Positions 34,782 through 41,644 of a stretch of DNA of 64,000 bases are shown piece after piece. The stretch's first letter is position 1. Each line of letters opens with the position of its first letter. The translations under genes and the position numbers were made by a program. Under the pieces are notes generated by a model. It worked only from the letters and a program-made list of their open reading frames with translations. It made no database searches and was not told the DNA's origin. The DNA comes from Sphingomonas jinjuensis (GTDB lineage Bacteria; Pseudomonadota; Alphaproteobacteria; Sphingomonadales; Sphingomonadaceae): positions 62,001 through 126,000 of the forward strand of contig NZ_JACIEV010000006.1 in the NCBI RefSeq assembly GCF_014197105.1, written 5' to 3'.

Positions 34782-36037
34782 CAATTGCCGTCCGGTGTGG
34801 TGGCGTCGCGCGCGCTGCTGGCGGCGAGGCGGAAGCTTTCGGGGGCGGGGGGATGCGCGGGATCGAACTGCCGGTCCTGGGCGCGGACATGGGCGCCGAT
34901 CGGTAGCTTCGCCAAGCCGGCGGCGATGACGCGGGCTAGCACCCAGGCGCCATAATTGTCGTGGTGGGTCGCGTCCTTGCCGCCGTCGTTGAAGGCGAGC
35001 GGCGCGCGGGCGGGGCCGAGCGCTTCGTAGAACCGAACCGAGGCGGCGTTGAGGTCGATCACGGGCGCCTGCTCGGCCGCAGCGACCGCGCGGACGGCGG
35101 CGGCATAGTCGGCGAGCGTCGGCCTGATCCGGTCGCCGTTCCACATCCGCCGTTCGGGCGAGGTGACGAGGATCGGCGTCACGCCGCGGCGTCGCAGCTC
35201 GGCGATGTAGGTGCGCAGGTAATCGCGATAGGTGGTGTCGGCGGCGGCATAGGTCTGCGGCCAGTTCGCCTTCTGGTCGTTGTGGCCGAATTGGATCAGC
35301 GCGACGTCGCCGGGACGGACGCTTTCGAGCACCTTGTCGAACCGCAGCTCGGTGAGGAAGGACTTCAGCGTCTCGCCCGATTCCGCATGGTTGGCGACGG
35401 CGATGTCGGGGGTGAGGAAGGCGGGGAGCATCTGCCCCCAGCTGGCGGCGGGTTCGGCGGGCTGGTCGGTGACGGTAGAGTCGCCGAGGAGGAAGATCGT
35501 CGGCACGTTGGCGGGCTCGACCGTCACGCTGTCGGGCAGGTCGCCCAGGAATTCGAGGGTCAGCTTGTCGTCCCAGCTGAAGCTGCCCTGCTCACGCGGC
35601 TTCAGGCGCACGGCGCTGCCGCCGGGCGCGTTGGCGGGTGGGGCGGCGAGGGTGGCGACACGGGTGTTGACGATGAAGGTCGCGGTTTGGGTGCGGCCCC
35701 TGGGGACGGTGAGGGCGTCGAGCATGAGGCGGCGGGATTCGGCCTTCACCGTCGTCGTCGTCGCTCGATCGCGGCGGCCGAGGGTCAGGGTGATGCGGTA
35801 GTTGCCGGGTTCGACGGCGATCGAGAACAGCTTGCCGGGGCCAGGTTCGAAGCCCGATCTGCCGTCATAGGGGTGGGGGTGGGAGAGGTCGTATTCCATC
35901 GCGCCTCCCCGGCGTAGGCCGGGGCCCAGTTGCAGGCTGCTCGACGCATCACGACTGCCCCGCACCTCGGCCCCGGCCTTCGCCGGGGTGGGGAGGAGGG
36001 CTAGCGCCAGCGCACCGATCAACGGCGCCGGCGTCAT
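34781..36037 (-). CDS. CE12 rhamnogalacturonan acetylesterase with a repeat-encoded N-terminal insert
   Basis: A 418-residue SGNH-type esterase with an N-terminal beta-sandwich (YRITLTLGRRDRATTTTVKAES) and a catalytic domain: Ser in IFLLGDSTVTDQ, Gly/Asn in QFGHNDQK, and the Asp-His pair in KDATHHDNYGA. It removes acetyl groups from galacturonate of rhamnogalacturonan. The start ATG 36037 overlaps the stop of the upstream CE12 gene as ATGA. Unusually, a 93-bp palindromic repeat (35904-35996) lies inside the gene and encodes residues 14-45 in frame, including PTPAKAGAE, where the AKA signal-peptidase site would be. A start at Met47 would skip the repeat but lose the signal peptide. Confidence 0.85.
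   Translation of the reverse strand: MTPAPLIGALALALLPTPAKAGAEVRGSRDASSSLQLGPGLRRGGAMEYDLSHPHPYDGRSGFEPGPGKLFSIAVEPGNYRITLTLGRRDRATTTTVKAESRRLMLDALTVPRGRTQTATFIVNTRVATLAAPPANAPGGSAVRLKPREQGSFSWDDKLTLEFLGDLPDSVTVEPANVPTIFLLGDSTVTDQPAEPAASWGQMLPAFLTPDIAVANHAESGETLKSFLTELRFDKVLESVRPGDVALIQFGHNDQKANWPQTYAAADTTYRDYLRTYIAELRRRGVTPILVTSPERRMWNGDRIRPTLADYAAAVRAVAAAEQAPVIDLNAASVRFYEALGPARAPLAFNDGGKDATHHDNYGAWVLARVIAAGLAKLPIGAHVRAQDRQFDPAHPPAPESFRLAASSARDATTPDGN
35904..35996. repeat. Palindromic repeat, family 3, located inside a coding sequence
   Basis: CCTCCCCGGCGTAGGCCGGG at the left is mirrored by CCCGGCCTTCGCCGGGGTGG with GGAGG at the right (arms around GGCC cores). The length is 93 bp, a multiple of three. 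It lies in the N-terminal coding region of the CE12 esterase gene and keeps the frame open. Similar CCGGCG-arm elements are common between genes in sphingomonads, usually non-coding. Confidence 0.8.
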
Positions 36038-36825
36038 CCGCACGTCGGGCCGCCCGCCGGTGTTGCGCGGGTCAGGGCAGGGGTACGGACGCGCACGTAC
36101 TTCGCCACCGGCAGCCGCGTGTCCTTCAGCCCGATCGCGACGAGATCGGCGATGCGGCGCGCGCCCAGTTCGCTGAAATGGGTGTCGTCGGCGACGCCCT
36201 TGGGAAAGCCGGGGGCGTTCGCCGATGCGTCGAGGTGAAGATAATAGGCCTTGGCGCTGTCCGGCCCCGCGGCCTGGACCAGCGCCTGCGAGCTGGCGCC
36301 GAGGTCGATCAGCGGGGTGTGCGTCGCGCGCGCGACGCGGCGGGCCGCGTCGGCATAGGTGGGGAAGCTGGGCTGTTCGACGCCGTCCCTGAAATCGCGG
36401 CGGGCGACGGGGGTGATGATGACGGGCTTGGCGCCGGCCTTCTTCGCAACGTCGAGGAAGCGGCGCAGGTTCGCCTCATATTGCGGGATCGTCGTGTAGC
36501 GTTCGGGCTTGTCGATGCTGGCGTCGTTGTGGCCGAACTGGATCAGGAGCGTGTCGCCCTTCTTCAGGTCGGCGGCGATCTTGTCGAGCCGGCCTTCGCG
36601 GATGAAGCTGTTGGTGCTGCGCCCGCCGATCGCGCGATTGTCGATGGTGACGTTGTCCGCGACCGCACACCGCAGCATCGTGCCCCAGCCCGATTGGGGA
36701 TAGCGATCGGCCTTATAGTCCTGCGCAGTGGAATCGCCGGCGACGACGATGCGCATCGGTGGCGGGGTCGATGCGGCCTGGACGGTGGACGTCAGCGCGA
36801 GCGCTACGGCGAGGCTGTACCTCAT
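36034..36825 (-). CDS. CE12 rhamnogalacturonan acetylesterase (second copy)
   Basis: A 263-residue SGNH esterase with a signal peptide (MRYSLAVALALTSTVQAA). Catalytic blocks: Ser in VVAGDSTAQDYK, Gly in NRAIGGRSTNSFI, Asn in IQFGHNDAS and Asp-His in VADDTHFSELGARRIADLV, which is the classic compact RGAE layout. It is shorter than its neighbour, which carries an extra N-terminal sandwich domain. GGAGAAGC precedes the ATG. It is first in the minus-strand esterase operon, divergent from the DUF6250-like gene. The pair probably attacks different acetyl positions or chain lengths. Confidence 0.92.
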   Translation of the reverse strand: MRYSLAVALALTSTVQAASTPPPMRIVVAGDSTAQDYKADRYPQSGWGTMLRCAVADNVTIDNRAIGGRSTNSFIREGRLDKIAADLKKGDTLLIQFGHNDASIDKPERYTTIPQYEANLRRFLDVAKKAGAKPVIITPVARRDFRDGVEQPSFPTYADAARRVARATHTPLIDLGASSQALVQAAGPDSAKAYYLHLDASANAPGFPKGVADDTHFSELGARRIADLVAIGLKDTRLPVAKYVRVRTPALTRATPAGGPTCG

Positions 36826-36856
36826 ACGCTTCTCCTCTCCCCGGATGACCATCAAC

Positions 36857-36871
36857 TCCCAACTATTGGGA
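36857..36871. promoter_or_regulatory. 15-bp palindrome in a divergent promoter region
   Basis: TCCCAACTATTGGGA has perfect 6-bp arms around CTA. It lies between the two divergent operons (CE12 start 36825, DUF6250-like start 36963), in a locally AT-richer stretch. It is a plausible operator, but no similar site was found elsewhere in the window. Confidence 0.4.
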
Positions 36872-36962
36872 TCAATGTCAATATATCGGGATCGGCTTGG
36901 CAAGAGGTGCGGCAGCGCCTATGCCCTTTGCCAGCCCCGCCAAGAGGGCGGGAGGGCGTTGG

Positions 36963-37595
36963 ATGGCCTGGATCGGGTTCACGACGATGGTGCTGGCGGC
37001 GGCGACGCCGGGGCTGGCGCATTGGCGGATCGAGGCGGAGTCGCCCGATACGCGGGTGACCGAGACTCGCGGCACGATCGACATCGACAGCCCCAAGGGC
37101 GTGACGCTGTGGTGGCGCAAGCCGCTGCCCGCCAGGGTGACGATCAGCTTCGAAGCGATGGCGGTCGCGGATGGCGGCGTGAACGACAAGGTCAGCGATC
37201 TCAACGCCTTCTGGATGGCACGCAATGCCGACGGATCGTCGGTGTTGGCGAGTCCCCGATCTGGGGCGTTCGCGGCCTATGACGATCTGAAGACCTATTA
37301 TGTCGGGATCGGCGGCAATCGGAACACCACGACCCGCTTTCGTCGCTACGTCGGTACGCCGGGCGTGCGGCCATTGCTGCCCGAGCATGACCTGTCGGCG
37401 CAGGGCGCGATGCTGGTGCCGAACCGCTGGACGACGATACGCCTGATCGCCGACGGGCCGCTGGTCACGGTCGAGCGTGACGGGGCGCGGCTGTTCACGC
37501 TCAACGATGCGGCACCTTATGTCGGCGGGCATTTCGGACTGCGCACGACGTGGAGCCACCTGCGTATCCGCCACCTTTCCATCACCCCGCGCTGA
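36963..37595 (+). CDS. Exported DUF6250-like beta-sandwich protein
   Basis: A 210-residue protein with a short signal peptide (MAWIGFTTMVLAAATPGLAH). The body matches the pattern of DUF6250, a concanavalin-like jelly roll found in Bacteroidetes and other polysaccharide loci: WRIEAESP, ISFEAMAVADGG, KVSDLNAFWMARNADGSS, YYVGIGGNRNTTTRFRRY and FGLRTTWSHLRIRHLSI. These suggest a carbohydrate-binding or lyase-like fold (alginate-lyase-2 type). I start at 36963 because GGGAGG precedes it; ATG 36921 or 36897 would also be open. It stands 11 bp before the PL26-type gene, so the two are cotranscribed. No activity can be assigned. Confidence 0.6.
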   Translation: MAWIGFTTMVLAAATPGLAHWRIEAESPDTRVTETRGTIDIDSPKGVTLWWRKPLPARVTISFEAMAVADGGVNDKVSDLNAFWMARNADGSSVLASPRSGAFAAYDDLKTYYVGIGGNRNTTTRFRRYVGTPGVRPLLPEHDLSAQGAMLVPNRWTTIRLIADGPLVTVERDGARLFTLNDAAPYVGGHFGLRTTWSHLRIRHLSITPR

Positions 37596-37606
37596 AGGAC
37601 CAGCCG

Positions 37607-40303
37607 ATGCATGTGAATCGACGCGACGCGATCCGCCATGGACTGATGGGAGGCGCGGCGACGCTGATGCCGATGGCGGCGCGGGCGGCACCGACGCGCG
37701 TGACCGCGGCGCCGGTGCGATGGATCGACGGTGCGGCGCCCACGATGCACGGCGGTCAGACGTTCGGCGTCGCCTGGCCGCGGGGGACGGTGAGGAAAGG
37801 AACGCGGCTGACGGTGCGTACGGCCGACGGCGGTGCGGTGCCCTCGCAAGGATGGGTGACCGCGACCTGGCCCGACGGGTCGGTGAAATGGACGGCGCAT
37901 GCTTTACCGGCCGATGTCGCGCCCGAGCGGCTGGTGGTGGACGAGGGGCGCGAGACGTCGCCGAGCGCGCCGGTGAGGGTGAGCGAGACGGCGGATGCGG
38001 TGACGATCCGCTCGGGCGCACTGGTCTGGACGATCGGCAGGAGCGGCGCGGCGCTGGTGCGCGGGGCAAGCCAAGACGGGCGCCAGGTGCTGGGCGCAGT
38101 GACGCTGGTCGGCGCGGTGAAGGGTGATCCCGAAGCGGGTACGGCGGTGCCGTTCGAGGGGGTGATCGAACGGGTCACGATCGAGCAGCGCGGCCCGGTG
38201 CGTGCGGTGGTGAAGATCGAGGGGCGGCATGCGGCGGGCGAGCGGCGGTGGCTGCCGTTCGTGGTGCGGCTCTATGCCTATGCCGGGTCCGCGGCGCTGC
38301 GCCTCGTTCATAGCTTCGTCCATGACGGGGACGTGGCGAAGGACTTCGTGTCCGCCCTGGGCGTCTGCGCGTCGGTGCCGATGACGGGTGCGCTGCACGA
38401 CCGGCACGTGCGGATCGCGACCGACGGGGCGATGTTCGTCGAAGGCGTGCGGCCGCTGACGGGGCTTCGGCGCGATCCGGGCGCGGCGTTCCGTGCGGCG
38501 CAGGTGGCGGGCAAGGCGACGCCGCCGATCGCGGATATGGCCAAATCGGTGGCGGCGGTGCTGGAGCGGATACCGGCGTGGGACTCGTTCCGGCTGGAGC
38601 AGCCCAACGCCAACGGCTTCGCGATTACCAAGCGCACGGCGGCCGGGCAGGGCTGGGTCGACGCGCGCGAGGGCAAGCGGGCGCCGGGGCTCGCCTATGT
38701 CGGCGGGCCGCAGGGCGGGGCGGCGCTGGCGTCGCGTTATTTCTGGCAGCGGCATCCCACTGCGCTGCATATCGATGGCGCTACGGGCGATGCGGCGACG
38801 CTGACCGCTTGGCTATGGTCGCCGGAGGCGCCGGCGATGGACCTTCGCCCCTATCACGGCACGATGGGGATGGAGGGCTATGACGCTCAGAACGAAGGGC
38901 TGTCGGTCACCTACGAGGATTACGAGCCGGGCTGGGACGATGCCAAGGGCATCGCGCGGACGAGCGAGCTGATGCTGTGGGCGCTGCCCGCGACGCCCGA
39001 GACCAGCGTGCTGGCGCGGATGGCGGCGATGCAGGCCGAGCCGCCGCAGCTGATGGCGGCGCCGGCGCACCTCCATGCCGCGGGGGTGTTCGCCGACTAC
39101 GGCCTGCCCGATCGCTCGACGCCGAACCGAACGGCGATCGAGAACCAGCTGGTCAACCTGATCGACTTCTACATCGGCGAGGTCGATCGGCGATCGTGGT
39201 ACGGGTTCTGGAACCACGGCGACATCATGCACACCTACGACAGCGACCGGCATGTCTGGCGCTACGACATCGGTGGTTTCGCGTGGGACAACAGCGAGCT
39301 CTCGCCCGACCTGTGGCTCTGGTACCAGGCGCTGCGGACGGGCGATGCGCGGACATGGCGTTTTGCCGAGGCGATGACGCGGCACACCGGCGAGGTCGAC
39401 GTCTATCGCCTGGGCCGGTTCAAGGGGATGGGGACGCGCCACGGCGTCCAGCATTTCAGCGACAGTTCGAAACAGCCGCGGGTGAGCAACGCGAGCTATC
39501 GGCGGATCTTCTATTACCTGACCGCCGACGAACGCGTCGGCGACCTGCTGCGCAACCTGACCACGTCGGACCAGACGCTGACGAGCGTCGAGATCGGGCG
39601 CAAGGTGCCGGGCAACAAGCGGCCGGTGCTGCCCGCCGGCACGATCGAGATGACGTTCGGCACGACCTGGTGCCCGCTCGCTGCCGCCTGGCTGACCGAG
39701 TGGGAGCGGACGGGGGATACGCGCTGGCGCGACCGGATCGTCGCCGGGCTCGACAGCATCGGGCGGCTGCCGCACGGCTGGATGACGGGGAGCGCGCCGT
39801 TCGATCTGGCCAGCGGCCGGTTCATCGACCAGAACCGGCCGATCAGCTTCTCGCACCTCAATGCAGTATTTGGTGCGGTCGAGGTGAGCGCGGAGCTGAT
39901 CCGGCTGCTCGACGTGCCGCGATACCGGGCGGCATGGCTCGAATACTGCCGGTGGTACAATGCGCCGCAGGCCGAGTATCTGGCGAAGTTCGGGCCGCCG
40001 TTCGGGCCGCGCAACCTGCGCGAGGGGCATTCGCGGCTGACCGCCTATGCGGCTTTCCAGGAAAAGGATTCCGCGCTGGCGTCCCGCGCGGCGGCCGAGT
40101 TCCTGTCGGGCGATGCCGGACTGGGGACCTGGCCGAGCGATCCGCGGCATGCGGTGGACGGCGTCGTCGAATGGCCGTTCGTATCGACCAACGCCTCGGC
40201 GCAATGGGGCTTGGCGGCGATCCAGAATCTGGCTCTTATCCCCGAAGCGCTCGACCGCGGCACGATCGTGGCGCCGCGCCCGCGCAAGGGAGGGGACGCA
40301 TGA
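37607..40303 (+). CDS. PL26-type exo-rhamnogalacturonan lyase (PcRGLX-like), Tat-exported
   Basis: An 898-residue enzyme with a twin-arginine signal (MHVNRRDAIRHGLMGGAATL). The three-part layout fits PcRGLX, the PL26 exo-lyase of Penicillium: an N-terminal RIFT/beta-sandwich (about 30-250, WPRGTVRKGTRLTVRTADGG ... WPDGSVKWTAHAL), a central sandwich, and an (alpha/alpha)6 barrel (about 500-880, with RSWYGFWNHGDIMHTYDSDRHVWRYDIGG and HGVQHFSDSSKQPRVSNASYRRIFYYL). These Tyr/His/Arg-rich blocks form the expected active site. It releases unsaturated disaccharides from chain ends. I recognise this from family knowledge and layout; no alignment was made. GAAGGA precedes the start. Its stop overlaps the following esterase by ATGA. 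Confidence 0.82.
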   Translation: MHVNRRDAIRHGLMGGAATLMPMAARAAPTRVTAAPVRWIDGAAPTMHGGQTFGVAWPRGTVRKGTRLTVRTADGGAVPSQGWVTATWPDGSVKWTAHALPADVAPERLVVDEGRETSPSAPVRVSETADAVTIRSGALVWTIGRSGAALVRGASQDGRQVLGAVTLVGAVKGDPEAGTAVPFEGVIERVTIEQRGPVRAVVKIEGRHAAGERRWLPFVVRLYAYAGSAALRLVHSFVHDGDVAKDFVSALGVCASVPMTGALHDRHVRIATDGAMFVEGVRPLTGLRRDPGAAFRAAQVAGKATPPIADMAKSVAAVLERIPAWDSFRLEQPNANGFAITKRTAAGQGWVDAREGKRAPGLAYVGGPQGGAALASRYFWQRHPTALHIDGATGDAATLTAWLWSPEAPAMDLRPYHGTMGMEGYDAQNEGLSVTYEDYEPGWDDAKGIARTSELMLWALPATPETSVLARMAAMQAEPPQLMAAPAHLHAAGVFADYGLPDRSTPNRTAIENQLVNLIDFYIGEVDRRSWYGFWNHGDIMHTYDSDRHVWRYDIGGFAWDNSELSPDLWLWYQALRTGDARTWRFAEAMTRHTGEVDVYRLGRFKGMGTRHGVQHFSDSSKQPRVSNASYRRIFYYLTADERVGDLLRNLTTSDQTLTSVEIGRKVPGNKRPVLPAGTIEMTFGTTWCPLAAAWLTEWERTGDTRWRDRIVAGLDSIGRLPHGWMTGSAPFDLASGRFIDQNRPISFSHLNAVFGAVEVSAELIRLLDVPRYRAAWLEYCRWYNAPQAEYLAKFGPPFGPRNLREGHSRLTAYAAFQEKDSALASRAAAEFLSGDAGLGTWPSDPRHAVDGVVEWPFVSTNASAQWGLAAIQNLALIPEALDRGTIVAPRPRKGGDA

Positions 40304-41328
40304 TCGATCGCCGCAGCCTGATCGCAGGCGCGCTGGCCGCCTGGCCCGCGAGCCGCCTCGCCGCGCTGGCGCCCGATCGCTTCGCGGCGGTCGATCCCGA
40401 GATGGTCGAGGAATTGCGGCGCCGGCCCGAGATGGTGGTGACGGCGGAGAACCTCGAACGCTTTCGCCATCGGCCGGGGGTCGGCCCGCTGCGCCCGCCG
40501 CCGTCGTCGCCGCTGAAGGAGCGGCCGCCGGTCGAGCGAATCGTGCCTGGGCTGGGCGGTGAGCCGGCGGTGCGGACGCTGGTGTTCGACGGCGCGCCGG
40601 GCCGGCAGGGTCGGGGTGCGATCGTGTGGATCCATGGCGGCGGCTATGTGTCGGGCGGCGCGGGGGTGCCGGGGGCGCTGGCCACGGCGGCGGTCGAGCA
40701 TGGCTGGCTGGTGGTGTCGGTTGACTATCGCCTGGCGCCCGAGGCGCGGATCGCGCAGTCGCTGGCGGACAATTATGCGGCGCTGCGCTGGGTCCACGAC
40801 CAGGCCGACGCGCTCGGCGTCGACCGGCGGCGAATCGCGATCGGCGGCGGCAGCGCGGGCGGTGGCCATGCGGCGATGCTGGCATTCCATGCCCGCGACG
40901 AGGGCAAGGTGCCGGTCGCCTATCAGCTGCTGATCTATCCCATGCTCGACGACCGTACCGGCAGCAGCCGCGCGGCGCGGCCGGGCACGGGCGAGTTCGT
41001 CTGGACGCCCGGGGCGAATCGCTTCGGCTGGTCGTCGCTGCTCGGCGTGCCGGCGGGGTCGAGCCGGGTGCCCGCCACGATCGTGCCGGCGCGACGGACG
41101 GACGTGAAGGGATTGCCGCCCGCCTTCATCGGTGTCGGTACGCTCGATCTGTTCCTGGACGAGGACATCGACTTCGCCGGTCGATTGGCGGCGGCGGGGG
41201 TGCCGGTCGATTTGGCGGTGGTGCCGGGCGCCTATCACGCGTTCGACGGCGTCGCGCCCTGGGCACGGGCGTCGCAGGCGTTCACGCGGCGGTGGAGTGA
41301 CGACCTCGCCGCAGCGCTTTCCGATTAA
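40300..41328 (+). CDS. Alpha/beta-hydrolase of the HSL/esterase-lipase type
   Basis: A 342-residue protein, beginning MIDRRSLIAGALAAW, a possible Tat signal. HSL-family motifs are clear: IHGGGYVSGG (oxyanion hole), IGGGSAGGGHAAML (nucleophile Ser), a late Asp in FLDEDIDFA and His in GAYHAFDG. Such enzymes hydrolyse short acyl or acetyl esters. Its ATG overlaps the PL26-type stop as ATGA, so it is coexpressed with it and may deacetylate the released oligosaccharides. The natural substrate is inferred from context only. Confidence 0.85.
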   Translation: MIDRRSLIAGALAAWPASRLAALAPDRFAAVDPEMVEELRRRPEMVVTAENLERFRHRPGVGPLRPPPSSPLKERPPVERIVPGLGGEPAVRTLVFDGAPGRQGRGAIVWIHGGGYVSGGAGVPGALATAAVEHGWLVVSVDYRLAPEARIAQSLADNYAALRWVHDQADALGVDRRRIAIGGGSAGGGHAAMLAFHARDEGKVPVAYQLLIYPMLDDRTGSSRAARPGTGEFVWTPGANRFGWSSLLGVPAGSSRVPATIVPARRTDVKGLPPAFIGVGTLDLFLDEDIDFAGRLAAAGVPVDLAVVPGAYHAFDGVAPWARASQAFTRRWSDDLAAALSD

Positions 41329-41573
41329 TGTCGGGCGATCTGATCGGCTTGACTCAGGAACATCGCCCTTCCCCGGCGGTTGGCGAAGGCATGGACCAGG
41401 ATCGCATCGTCGCCGTCGGCTTGCTCACGAGGCATGACCTGGAGGTCCTGGGCCAGGGATTCCGCCGCAGCTATCGCGTGCGCGACGTCGAGGGGTTCGA
41501 GGATCTGCTCGCCAAGCTGGAGCATGTCGAAGCGGTGCCCGGCAAACGTACGGACGACGGCGGGTCGCACTGA
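41328..41573 (+). CDS. Small protein of unknown function
   Basis: An 81-residue protein whose ATG shares a base with the preceding esterase stop. An internal ATG at 41391 would give about 60 residues and also begins a well-ordered stretch (MDQDRIVAVGLLTRHDLEVLGQGFRRSYRVRDVEGFEDLLAKLEHVE), which looks like a compact alpha/beta unit rather than random sequence. No signal, membrane helix or known motif. It is likely translated from the end of the lyase/esterase operon. Function unknown. Confidence 0.5.
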   Translation: MSGDLIGLTQEHRPSPAVGEGMDQDRIVAVGLLTRHDLEVLGQGFRRSYRVRDVEGFEDLLAKLEHVEAVPGKRTDDGGSH

Positions 41574-41644
41574 CGCGCGGCTTGCGCCGGGACGCAGGCT
41601 GGTGAGAATGTCGCCCGGGCGCGGGGTGCGCCGAGGGGACGTCA

